From Cysteiniphilum sp. JM-1 (lineage in GTDB: Bacteria > Pseudomonadota > Gammaproteobacteria > Francisellales > Francisellaceae): DNA of 64,000 nt. A program made the position numbers and the translations under genes. The stretch is taken from the NCBI RefSeq assembly GCF_008711525.1, contig NZ_VXKS01000010.1, positions 43,255 through 107,254 on the forward strand, given 5' to 3'. This document shows, in pieces, positions 16,816 through 24,780 of the stretch; positions within the stretch are counted from its first letter, which is position 1; each line of letters starts with the position of its first letter. The notes under the pieces are model-generated. The model had not been told where the DNA came from and did not search any database. It was given only the letters and a program-made list of their open reading frames with translations.

Positions 16816-17772
16816 TTAAACAAACCGAGCATTCAGGCTGTTATCAATTAACTGTTGAATTTCTGCAGTACCTAACTTTAAACCGTCAATCAGTTCAATA
16901 TAGTTCTGATTAACATAACCACCAAAATATGCCGGATCATCGGAGTTAATTGTTACTTTAATGCCTTTATCTAACAAAATTCGCGCCGGATGATCGACTA
17001 AGTTTGGTACTACTTTTAAAGCTTTATTTGATAATGGGCACATCGTAAGTGCGATATTATCTTTTGCAATGCGTTTTATCAATGCATCATCAGTTAAGAT
17101 CGCATTACCATGATCAATGCGCTCAACCCCTAGGATATCCAAGGCCTGCCAAACATACTCATCAGGTCCCTCTTCACCAGCGTGAGCAACTAAATGAAGC
17201 TTCTCTTTACGTGCTAATTCAAAGAGATTTTTAAACTTCTCTGGTGGATTGCCAAGCTCCGAGCTATCCAGACCAATACCAATAAAATTATCACGATATT
17301 CCATTAATTGATCAAAGGTGTTTAAAGCATCTTTTTCTGATAAATGACGCAAAAAACACATGATTAATTGCGTATCTATGTTTAGCTCAACTCGCGCTTT
17401 TTTGACGGCACGATTAACGCCATCAAAAAGGGTTGCAAGTGAAATGCCGCGCGATAAATGCGCCTGCGGATCGATAAAAATCTCAGTATGTGTCACATGA
17501 TCTTGTTGTGATTTAAGTAAATGAGCATAAGTTAAATCATAAAAATCATCAGCGGTTTGAAGTACAGACATGCCTTGATAATATAGATCCAAGAATTCTT
17601 GCAGATTATTAAAGTTATATGCTTTTTTGACTTCTGCTAAATTTTTGTACTTTAGATTAACACCATTTTTTTGCGCCAAATTCAGCATCATATCAGGCTC
17701 AAGACTCCCCTCAAGATGCATGTGTAATTCAGCTTTAGGTTGTTGCAATAAGGTTTTGATATCGTGTGACAT
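16816..17772 (-). CDS. Adenosine/adenine deaminase family protein, probably adenine deaminase
   Basis: 318 residues of the metal-dependent purine deaminase fold. Metal ligands are in KAELHMHLEGSL (HxH), VAHAGEEG (His plus catalytic Glu), RIDHG and INSDDPAYFGGY (Asp pair). DPAYFGGY and CPLSNKALKVVP are closer to bacterial/fungal adenine deaminases of the Add family than to adenosine deaminase, where DDP is usually followed by another residue pattern. The product would be hypoxanthine for purine salvage. A tandem 11-bp repeat fills the interval upstream of the start. Substrate choice is an inference from these motifs. Confidence 0.8.
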   Translation of the reverse strand: MSHDIKTLLQQPKAELHMHLEGSLEPDMMLNLAQKNGVNLKYKNLAEVKKAYNFNNLQEFLDLYYQGMSVLQTADDFYDLTYAHLLKSQQDHVTHTEIFIDPQAHLSRGISLATLFDGVNRAVKKARVELNIDTQLIMCFLRHLSEKDALNTFDQLMEYRDNFIGIGLDSSELGNPPEKFKNLFELARKEKLHLVAHAGEEGPDEYVWQALDILGVERIDHGNAILTDDALIKRIAKDNIALTMCPLSNKALKVVPNLVDHPARILLDKGIKVTINSDDPAYFGGYVNQNYIELIDGLKLGTAEIQQLIDNSLNARFV

Positions 17773-17800
17773 GGTTTTGTTTTCACCTATCTTTTGTGTT

Positions 17801-17855
17801 TTTTCTTTTACTTTTCTTTTACTTTTCTTTTACTTTTCTTTTACTTTTCTTTTAC
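17801..17855. repeat. 11-bp tandem repeat, five perfect copies, upstream of the deaminase gene
   Basis: The unit TTTTCTTTTAC is repeated five times without mismatch (17801-17811, 17812-17822, 17823-17833, 17834-17844, 17845-17855). It occupies most of the 90-base interval between the GST-like stop (17863) and the deaminase start (17772). On the transcribed strand it is a purine-rich GTAAAAGAAAA repeat. A copy change would shift spacing between any promoter or RBS enhancer and the gene. Confidence 0.95.
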
Positions 17856-17862
17856 TTAATTT

Positions 17863-18570
17863 TTATTTACCAAAAACCTGCTTAAGCATACGCGCACTAT
17901 GCGCTTGTAGGTTGGGGTACTTGGTTAGTTGTTGTTTTAACTGGCTTTGCCAAGGGGTGTGCTCAATATTAGCAACAACAGCATAAACAACATGATCCAA
18001 CAAACTTGGTGACTCATTGAAAAAATAGGTTTTTTGACCTAAAAACTCAGACAATGCACATAAATCTTCATCTGCTTTTTGATAGATTTGCGCTTTGGCT
18101 AAGCGCCCTAACCCTTGTTCATAGGTTTGCCTGGACGCATTTTTGCTCATCACTTTAAAAATCATGCCAAACAATAATTTAGGCAGTTTCGTTCCTTCTT
18201 GTACTATGCTGCGCCAGTTATTATCAGTAGAAACATCAACCCAACGACTATAAACCAACACCCAATATAAATGCTCCTCACATAGTCGTTGATACGCCAA
18301 GGTTTGCGATTTTTCTAGAGCAGTTAAACCTTGCTGCATTGGTGTGCTACTTTCTTTCTCCAATAAATCAATAATAAAACTACTGTCGCTATAAAACTTA
18401 TCTTGCTTTTTAATATATGGCATTTTGCCCGTTGGTGAGCGACGTAAATCCGCACTATAAAAATTTTGATAAGGCACCTTTTGTGCAATCAAATAGCTTT
18501 CTAATTTCATACAAAAAGGACTGGAGTTTGGCACATCCCCTAATTTAGGAAATTGATGTAATTCAATCAT
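17863..18570 (-). CDS. Metaxin/FAXC-type glutathione S-transferase family protein
   Basis: 235 residues. N-terminal thioredoxin-like domain (GST_N_4 type): MIELHQFPKLGDVPNSSPFCMKLESYL, then the RRSPTGKMPYI loop with cis-Pro and FYSDSSFIIDLLE. An all-helical C-terminal domain follows (GST_C_6 type) with SPSLLDHVVYAVVANI. The SSPFCMK site has a Cys rather than a Ser/Tyr catalytic residue. Members related to metaxin and failed axon connections protein occur in many proteobacteria without a defined reaction. It is three bases after DUF3301 in the LPS-transport operon. Confidence 0.78.
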   Translation of the reverse strand: MIELHQFPKLGDVPNSSPFCMKLESYLIAQKVPYQNFYSADLRRSPTGKMPYIKKQDKFYSDSSFIIDLLEKESSTPMQQGLTALEKSQTLAYQRLCEEHLYWVLVYSRWVDVSTDNNWRSIVQEGTKLPKLLFGMIFKVMSKNASRQTYEQGLGRLAKAQIYQKADEDLCALSEFLGQKTYFFNESPSLLDHVVYAVVANIEHTPWQSQLKQQLTKYPNLQAHSARMLKQVFGK

Positions 18571-18572
18571 AA

Positions 18573-19007
18573 CTATTCCTTATCATCCTCATGCTTTGAT
18601 TTTTTTGCTTGCTGCATGCGATATTCACTTAGATCAATGATATTACCACCCTCTTTATCTTCAGGCATTTTGGCTGTTTTCATTTCTTCAACCGTAATTT
18701 TTTGATCATTAGCAATCACCTGCAAGAATTGGTTACCATTAAACTGCAAAAAAGCCTTATAACGATCAACACCATCATAGCTATATTCAAATGCATATTC
18801 GCGAAATAAACACATGCTACCGATATTGCTTTGGCGCGATAAACGCATTTTGGTCAGACACACGGTGTCATCTAGTAGCTGAACATCCCATTGCTTAGCT
18901 ATTTTAACTGCCATATAGACCGCATGCTCTCTTGCTTTCATTGAGTTACGCCAGATCAAGATCGCGATGACAATGATAATAACGGCACTTACTACGCCAA
19001 TACTCAT
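18573..19007 (-). CDS. DUF3301 domain protein, single N-terminal membrane anchor
   Basis: 144 residues. One hydrophobic segment at about 3-20 (IGVVSAVIIIVIAILIW) is followed by the soluble DUF3301 domain: EHAVYMAVKIAKQWDVQLLDDTVCLTKMRLSRQSNIG, then CLFREYAFEYSYDGVDRYKAFLQF and a charged tail. The function is unknown. DUF3301 proteins in gammaproteobacteria are small inner-membrane proteins. Here it follows lptA by nine bases and precedes the GST-like gene by two, so it is probably part of the kdsC-lptCA transcript. Confidence 0.8.
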   Translation of the reverse strand: MSIGVVSAVIIIVIAILIWRNSMKAREHAVYMAVKIAKQWDVQLLDDTVCLTKMRLSRQSNIGSMCLFREYAFEYSYDGVDRYKAFLQFNGNQFLQVIANDQKITVEEMKTAKMPEDKEGGNIIDLSEYRMQQAKKSKHEDDKE

Positions 19008-19016
19008 GCTAACAAC

Positions 19017-19859
19017 CTACTTACTGTTTTTACTATTTTCACTATTTAAGTTATTTAAAATAACCGTTGCTCGTTGCCCCGTATTTGGCACCGTCACTAG
19101 ACCATTTTTGGTGTCATAAAGCACCTTATCTCCGGAGAAGCGATTACCTGCGCGATCAACATAAGCTTTATCTTGTATCGTTAGCGTACTATTGAGTAAG
19201 TTAAAGTTCATTTGTCTGCCTTCAGCATATACCGTTTGCTGGTCTGAGCTATCACTCTTATTCTTGTTTTGATTATTTTGCGCCTGCTTTGGAAATGGCA
19301 AGGAGTAGAATTTAGCAATGTAAGGTGTATTAGCCATTAATACGACATCTTTGACTTGCTTATTTTGATCATCAAATAGAATCGTCAGCGTTTGCCCTGT
19401 TAAAAAACGACAGCCATTTTGCTTTTTACAAACGCTCTTAGCATAGTCTAATGCCTCTTTTTGCACATTGGTATAATCCACTTTGCCATCAGCTTCCTTT
19501 GGATCAGGAAATTGATACACTGGCCACTTGCTATTTTCATTCGGAACGCTATAACCACTGCATTGAATATTTGCATCTTTGGTTTGCATGACAAGTACGT
19601 TGCCTTGATAAATGATTTTATGCGCATCCTGACTATAAGATAAACTATCACTGCAAATAGTAATCTGACCGTCACTACTGGCATTTTTACCAAACATACC
19701 AGCAGCATCCATCGAACCACTTTGTTCAGCGGCAAAGGCGTGCTGTAGCATAAGCAAAGAAGTAGCACTACATAATACATACTTTAACAAGCTATGTATT
19801 ACCCCGTTTTTATTTCTTTTACTTATTTCGCTTCTTTTATCTCTCTTACTGTCCTGCAT
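19017..19859 (-). CDS. lptA: Lipopolysaccharide transport periplasmic protein LptA
   Basis: 280 residues, longer than E. coli LptA (185). The signal peptide runs to about residue 44 (hydrophobic core then QHAFA-AEQ). The OstA/LptA domain shows ITICSDSLSYSQDAHKIIYQGNVLVMQ and, later, QTVYAEGRQMNFNLLNSTLTIQDKAYVDRAGNRFSGDKVLYD. The extra length comes from an insert with two Cys pairs and a Gln/Asn/Lys-rich linker. LptA forms the periplasmic bridge carrying LPS to LptD. It overlaps lptC by 14 bases. lptB, the usual next gene, is absent; DUF3301 follows instead. Confidence 0.85.
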   Translation of the reverse strand: MQDSKRDKRSEISKRNKNGVIHSLLKYVLCSATSLLMLQHAFAAEQSGSMDAAGMFGKNASSDGQITICSDSLSYSQDAHKIIYQGNVLVMQTKDANIQCSGYSVPNENSKWPVYQFPDPKEADGKVDYTNVQKEALDYAKSVCKKQNGCRFLTGQTLTILFDDQNKQVKDVVLMANTPYIAKFYSLPFPKQAQNNQNKNKSDSSDQQTVYAEGRQMNFNLLNSTLTIQDKAYVDRAGNRFSGDKVLYDTKNGLVTVPNTGQRATVILNNLNSENSKNSK

Positions 19860-20427
19860 AATAACTTCTTACATCCTTCAATAACTTAAAATCACCTTTT
19901 TTAGGTGTGCCATTCATGCCTGTGCCAACCGTATTGTTGGGTGTACCTGGTTGACTTATCGTGACTTTTTTATCCGTATCCATATAGTCTTTGCCATCAT
20001 CGTAATTGACCGAATCAGTCGCAATTTTAATCGCAGGTGAGTTTTTGCCATTGGCATTACGCAACATCACCACATTTCCATATAAATGCATATTATTGTT
20101 GTTATTGGTAATATCGGCATAATTTGCGGTGATATTCCACGGCTTGTCTTTTTTATCTTTTGAATACAGCGTGGCATTAACCGTTATAAGCTTTGCATCT
20201 TGATTATAAAAACGTGTGGCATCAACTGCGGTTGCCGTATACTCTAACCAACCTTTCGTGTCATATTTTTCATAGGTAATCGCTTTTGCCGTATTCTCAA
20301 CAAAATGTGCCGGTAGATCACCATGACTAATCTGCTCTTGCGCTGATTTAACCACTAGCCAACCACTGGTACCGATGACAACAACCAGTCCAATCGTTGT
20401 AAAAAAAACACGTTTACTAAAAAACAT
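19846..20427 (-). CDS. lptC: LPS export ABC transporter periplasmic protein LptC
   Basis: 193 residues; E. coli has 191. A single N-terminal membrane segment (about 6-27, VFFTTIGLVVVIGTSGWLVV) anchors a periplasmic beta-jellyroll: YEKYDTKGWLEYTATAVDATRF, ITANYADITN, LYGNVVMLR and YDDGKDYMDTDKKVTI. LptC receives LPS from LptBFG and passes it to LptA. Its ATG shares one base with the kdsC stop, and its 3' end overlaps lptA, indicating tight co-translation. Confidence 0.87.
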   Translation of the reverse strand: MFFSKRVFFTTIGLVVVIGTSGWLVVKSAQEQISHGDLPAHFVENTAKAITYEKYDTKGWLEYTATAVDATRFYNQDAKLITVNATLYSKDKKDKPWNITANYADITNNNNNMHLYGNVVMLRNANGKNSPAIKIATDSVNYDDGKDYMDTDKKVTISQPGTPNNTVGTGMNGTPKKGDFKLLKDVRSYYAGQ

Positions 20428-20975
20428 TAAAGACGTGCCTCACCAAAGGCGATATAGTCATCAACAATTTTATCTAATAGCCCCTTGCTCTCTAATATAA
20501 GATCACAGACTTCGCGCACCGCACCATATCCGCCTTTTTGTGCTGTTACATAATCAACGCGTGTTTTAACGGCACTTAAAGCATCAGCTGGTGCAAAAGA
20601 TACTGCTGATTTCATCATTAAGGTCAGATCAGGTAAATCATCACCCATATAGGCGATATTTTCCTGATTTATTTGATGCTTCTTTAACAAGTCTTCATAG
20701 GCTTTAATTTTGTTTTTTTGCCCTTGGTAAACATCATTCACACCAAGTGAACTTAAGCGATCCTGAACAACTTGAGAGGTTTTCCCCGTAATCACGGCTA
20801 ATTTAACGCCAAACTTCTGCAGCAACAGCATACCTAAGCCATCTTTAACATCAAAGTTTTTAGTTAAGTTACCATCATTACTTAGAATAATTTTGCCATC
20901 ACTTAAAACACCGTCAACATCTAGTATCAATAATTGAATATTTGCTATTTTCTCTTTTAAATCTGAACTAATCAT
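20427..20975 (-). CDS. kdsC: 3-deoxy-D-manno-octulosonate 8-phosphate phosphatase
   Basis: 182 residues. HAD-superfamily C0 phosphatase: nucleophile motif ILDVDGVLSDGKI (DxD), motif II VITGKTS, motif III Lys in KNKIKAYEDLL, and motif IV YMGDDLPDLTLM. The C-terminal segment RVDYVTAQKGGYGAVREVCD is typical of KdsC. It makes Kdo from Kdo 8-phosphate in the cytosol, the step before lipid A glycosylation, and fits the lptCA genes downstream. There is no kdsD next to it. Confidence 0.92.
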   Translation of the reverse strand: MISSDLKEKIANIQLLILDVDGVLSDGKIILSNDGNLTKNFDVKDGLGMLLLQKFGVKLAVITGKTSQVVQDRLSSLGVNDVYQGQKNKIKAYEDLLKKHQINQENIAYMGDDLPDLTLMMKSAVSFAPADALSAVKTRVDYVTAQKGGYGAVREVCDLILESKGLLDKIVDDYIAFGEARL

Positions 20976-21194
20976 TTATCTGATATAAACTCTATTTAGA
21001 AACTTGGCTTAGTATATACCGCTCGCGAATCATTTTACAGAATTTCCGCCATTGAATTTCTCACGTATTTTACAATGCTTATCAGACCAAATTCAGTGCG
21101 TTTTAAAAAATCAAACTCTCTACATGACATTTAAATTATGGCGTATTAGTATGCTCGAGCTTATTAATAAAAAAGATAATAAAAAGGAAACTAC

Positions 21195-22676
21195 ATGTTA
21201 AGTTATAAGGACATGCCCAAGGGTGTCTTAAATATCAATCTTATTCAAGTCTTCTCAACGGTTGGTTACGCTGTACTCATGGGCTTATTAAACTTCTATC
21301 TTAGCCGTGAAGCAGGTATGAGTAAAATCGAGGCAAACACACTAACTGCCAGCTTTTTTGCACTAAATTTTTTGTTTCACTTTCTAGGTGGTACCGTCGG
21401 TGGGCGCTATTTAAGCTTTAGAGCCTTGTTTTGTGCCAGTTTAGTGTTGCAGTTTGTTGGGTTATTTCTTATTGCAGTGCATGTGCATATGATTATTTTA
21501 ATCGGCATGACAGTTTTTATCACAGGCTCAGGTCTTAATGTCAGCTGTATCAATATGATGCTCACGCAATTATTTAGTCAAGATGATAAACGTCGCCGTA
21601 TTGCTTTTTCAATTAACTATAGCTGTATGAATATAGGCTTTGTTTTAAGCTTTTTTGTCGCTGGGATCTTGCAAGGAAACAATCTTTACAGTGCTGCTTT
21701 TATCTTTGCTGCGGTGTGTTTATTTATCGCATTTGTAGTTCACCTTGTTAACTGGAAACATGTTAATGACAAACAAACATATTATGTCACCTCGTTTGCC
21801 TTTAATACAAAACGCTTCTATGTTGCGCCTTTAATTGTTATTGCTTGCTTATTATTTGCTTACTACTTAATGCATCATCCTGAGCTTGGCTCCGCACTTA
21901 TTTATATCGCCTTTATTGCCGCATTGATTTACATGATCTATTTTGCACTAAAACAGCAAAGCAGTTATCGCACAAAAATTTACGCCTACCTTATCTTAAG
22001 CTCAGCAAGTATGGCATTTGCATTTGTTCAAGGCTTACAATCAACCGCTTTAGAAAACTTTGTTGAATTCAATACGTCAAAATCTCTTTTTGGCATCCCG
22101 ATGCAACCTGCGACAGTCAACCTTTTTGAAAGTCTAGGTGTTATCATCTTTGGCTTTATTTTAGCCGGAATGATGAAAAGACGTCAGCAAGCGAATAACC
22201 CTTATCAACCCGGCTCATTAGTCGCACGCGGCTTAAGCATGTATGTTGTTGCTTTTTTAATGATCCCTTTAGGCATATTCCTTGCAGATAAAGCACACTT
22301 GGTTAATGTACTCTTTCCTATCTTGCTACTTTTAATCGTTTCAGCGGGTGAAATTCATGTAAATGCCGTCAATTACGCTATGGCAGGAGAGATGATAGAG
22401 CCAAAACATCAAGGCTTATTTACAGGTTATTTATTTATCAATATCGCCTTTGGCATTAATTTGGCAGGCCCTGTGTCAAACTTTGCGTTAAGTGGCGCTG
22501 AGCATGCTCAAAACATTACTGCGGCAGCAACAAACCCAATGTATGCCAAGATATTCCTAGTCATGACAGCAGTTGCTTTTGTTGTTGCTATTATCTTCTC
22601 ACTGATGATGAAAAAGCTAAACAGCATGCTTAATGCCAATAAAATACAACCAGTTTTACAAAGCGAATTAGAATAA
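21195..22676 (+). CDS. POT-family proton-dependent oligopeptide transporter
   Basis: 493 residues with about 13-14 transmembrane segments. The N-terminus MPKGVLNINLIQVFSTVGYAVLMGLLNFYL matches the TM1 region of POT/PTR2 carriers, and the PTR2-like loop (GGTVGGRYLSFR) follows TM2. FINIAFGINLAGPVSN near the C-terminus also fits. The canonical ExxERFxYY motif is replaced by QVFSTVGY, so coupling may differ from well-studied di/tripeptide carriers. AAAAAGGAAACTAC precedes the ATG. It stops one base short of the convergent HlyD-family gene. Confidence 0.8.
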   Translation: MLSYKDMPKGVLNINLIQVFSTVGYAVLMGLLNFYLSREAGMSKIEANTLTASFFALNFLFHFLGGTVGGRYLSFRALFCASLVLQFVGLFLIAVHVHMIILIGMTVFITGSGLNVSCINMMLTQLFSQDDKRRRIAFSINYSCMNIGFVLSFFVAGILQGNNLYSAAFIFAAVCLFIAFVVHLVNWKHVNDKQTYYVTSFAFNTKRFYVAPLIVIACLLFAYYLMHHPELGSALIYIAFIAALIYMIYFALKQQSSYRTKIYAYLILSSASMAFAFVQGLQSTALENFVEFNTSKSLFGIPMQPATVNLFESLGVIIFGFILAGMMKRRQQANNPYQPGSLVARGLSMYVVAFLMIPLGIFLADKAHLVNVLFPILLLLIVSAGEIHVNAVNYAMAGEMIEPKHQGLFTGYLFINIAFGINLAGPVSNFALSGAEHAQNITAAATNPMYAKIFLVMTAVAFVVAIIFSLMMKKLNSMLNANKIQPVLQSELE

Positions 22677-22677
22677 T

Positions 22678-23748
22678 TTAAGAGTTAGTATCAACCTCAA
22701 CAGTTGCTGATGCGCCAACGCGTAGACGCGGCACCTTGTTCACTTCACTTTGGTCAAGAACCACTTTTACAGGAAAGCGCTGTACTACTTTGACCCAGTT
22801 GCCTGATGCATTTTCAGGAGGCAATAAAGAAAACACACTACCACTACCCTCACTAATACTTTGAACCGTGCCATGTAATGTCACATTAGGGTACATATCA
22901 AGGATTACAGATGCTTTTTGTCCGACTTTCATCCGTGACATTTGCGTTTCTTTAAAGTTCGCATCTAACCAATAGGCCTCATTACTCACTAGCACAAATA
23001 GATTTTGATTTTGTGTGATTAGTGAACCAGGACGCAACGTAAAGTTAGTAATAAACCCAGATGTTGATGCATAAATCTTGGTATAACTTAAGTTTAATGC
23101 TGCCGTTGATACATCTGCTTTGGCAGCCGCAATTTTTGATTGTTGCAATGTTAATTGTTTTTGCTCTTGAGCAATACTGGCAAATGCAGCATTAACATTG
23201 GCATTAGCCACTTCAAGATCACCTTTGGCTTCATCAGCATCTTCTTTTGAAACCATTCCCTGAGCAACTAGTTTAGCAATACGCGCCTCTTTTTGTTCTG
23301 CGACAAATTTCTGTGCTTGTGCCTGTTTAAGCTTTGCTTCTTGTAGATTAATCGAGTCTTTAATTGCCGCAACTTCCTCTTGTGCTAATGTCAAATCTGC
23401 TTTGGCTTTAGCAAGCTCATATTCAAAGCTTTGCGGCTCAATCGTAAATAACAGCTCGCCTTTTTTAACCTCTTGGTTATTGCTGATATATAACTTGTCA
23501 AGCTTGCCTGTGACTTGTGCTGACATATGAATAACATCGGCATTAACATAAGCATCATCGGTTGATGGATATATTTCAGTATATTTTACATAAGCGTAAA
23601 AACCGATTACACAAAGCAAAATAACAATCCCTAAAATGACACATTTCTTCCATGCTTTTGCCCTAGCATTTTTTGCTATTGGCACTTTATTTTGATTATC
23701 TGTTTCTGTTTTATTTGAAATTTCTGTCGTTTGTTCGGTCATTGACAA
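22678..23748 (-). CDS. EmrA/HlyD-family periplasmic adaptor (membrane fusion protein)
   Basis: 356 residues. One membrane segment lies at about 34-53 (CVILGIVILLCVIGFYAYV). It is followed by the EmrA-like STDDAYVNADVIHMSAQVTGKL, a biotinyl-lipoyl half-motif (VKKGELLFTIEPQSFE), a long alpha-helical hairpin at about 105-210 with heptad Ala/Lys/Gln, and a beta-barrel (FITNFTLRPGSLITQNQNLFVLV). Such adaptors connect an MFS or ABC pump to an outer-membrane channel. No EmrB or TolC gene is adjacent, so the partner is encoded elsewhere. era lies 29 bases upstream. Confidence 0.85.
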   Translation of the reverse strand: MSMTEQTTEISNKTETDNQNKVPIAKNARAKAWKKCVILGIVILLCVIGFYAYVKYTEIYPSTDDAYVNADVIHMSAQVTGKLDKLYISNNQEVKKGELLFTIEPQSFEYELAKAKADLTLAQEEVAAIKDSINLQEAKLKQAQAQKFVAEQKEARIAKLVAQGMVSKEDADEAKGDLEVANANVNAAFASIAQEQKQLTLQQSKIAAAKADVSTAALNLSYTKIYASTSGFITNFTLRPGSLITQNQNLFVLVSNEAYWLDANFKETQMSRMKVGQKASVILDMYPNVTLHGTVQSISEGSGSVFSLLPPENASGNWVKVVQRFPVKVVLDQSEVNKVPRLRVGASATVEVDTNS

Positions 23749-23777
23749 TAGCTCCAGCCCTAAAAAACTTAAAAAAC

Positions 23778-24671
23778 CTAAAAATCATAACCCAATGATT
23801 TAAGTGCGCGATCATCATCTGACCAGCCCTCTTTAACCTTGACCCATAGTTGTAGGAACACTTTTTTTCCAAGCATAAACTCCATATCTTGACGCGCTTC
23901 ACTGCCGATTTTTTTGAGTTTCTGCCCTTTAGCACCAATTACCATTGCTTTTTGTCCAGCACGTTCAACCAAAATGGTGGCATAAACCTCCATAATTTGA
24001 CGTGCTTCATCAAACTTGCTTTTATTAATCTCAACGGTTAATTGATATGGTACCTCTTGACCTAATGTGCGCATTAATTTCTCACGAATAATTTCTGCCA
24101 TCATAAAACGCTCGGTGCGATCAGTGACCTGATCCTCGGCATAAAAAAAGTGCTCACTTTCAGGAAGATAACTTTCAATTTTGCTTTCTAACTCATTGAT
24201 TAAATGCCCTTGCTTAGCAGACACAAGAAAACTGGCAGCAAATGGGTATTTTTGCTTAATCTCATCGGTAAATTCGACTGCTTCATGGCGATTATTTAAT
24301 TGATCCACCTTGTTAATCACTAAGATCACAGGCACTTTGACCGACTCGATTTTTTGCAATATCCATTCTTCAGCCGTTGTCCACTTACCCACTTCAACAA
24401 CAAATAAAATGACATCGACGTCATTGATCACGCTACTTGCTTGCTTGTTCATCATGCGATTAATGGCACGCGGTTCATCTTGGTGAAGTCCAGGGGTGTC
24501 AACATAGATAAACTGTGTATTTTCAATGGTTTTGATACCGGTAATTTGATGACGTGTTGTCTGTGGTTTGCGACTTGTAATACTGATTTTGTATTTTAGA
24601 ATATGATTTAAAAGCGTTGATTTTCCAACATTAGGTCGCCCAATAATGGCGACAAATCCACATTTTTTCAT
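23778..24671 (-). CDS. era: GTPase Era
   Basis: 297 residues; E. coli has 301. G1 GRPNVGKSTL (about 11-20), switch region TTRHQITG, G3 DTPGLH, G4 NKVDQ and G5 SAKQ. A C-terminal KH domain has AMVIGAKGQKLKKIGSEARQDMEFMLGKKVFLQLWVKVKEGWSDD. Era binds the 3' end of 16S rRNA during 30S maturation. rnc, the usual upstream partner, is absent; here era lies between cydC and the EmrA-like gene. Confidence 0.95.
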   Translation of the reverse strand: MKKCGFVAIIGRPNVGKSTLLNHILKYKISITSRKPQTTRHQITGIKTIENTQFIYVDTPGLHQDEPRAINRMMNKQASSVINDVDVILFVVEVGKWTTAEEWILQKIESVKVPVILVINKVDQLNNRHEAVEFTDEIKQKYPFAASFLVSAKQGHLINELESKIESYLPESEHFFYAEDQVTDRTERFMMAEIIREKLMRTLGQEVPYQLTVEINKSKFDEARQIMEVYATILVERAGQKAMVIGAKGQKLKKIGSEARQDMEFMLGKKVFLQLWVKVKEGWSDDDRALKSLGYDF

Positions 24672-24780
24672 CTTATGATCGTCTTACTGTTTCCTTATGA
24701 AATTGTAGTCATTGTAGTTAGCACAATGCCCATTGTCGAATAAAATCACGCGTTTATATTGCAATGCAATACTTCATTTT

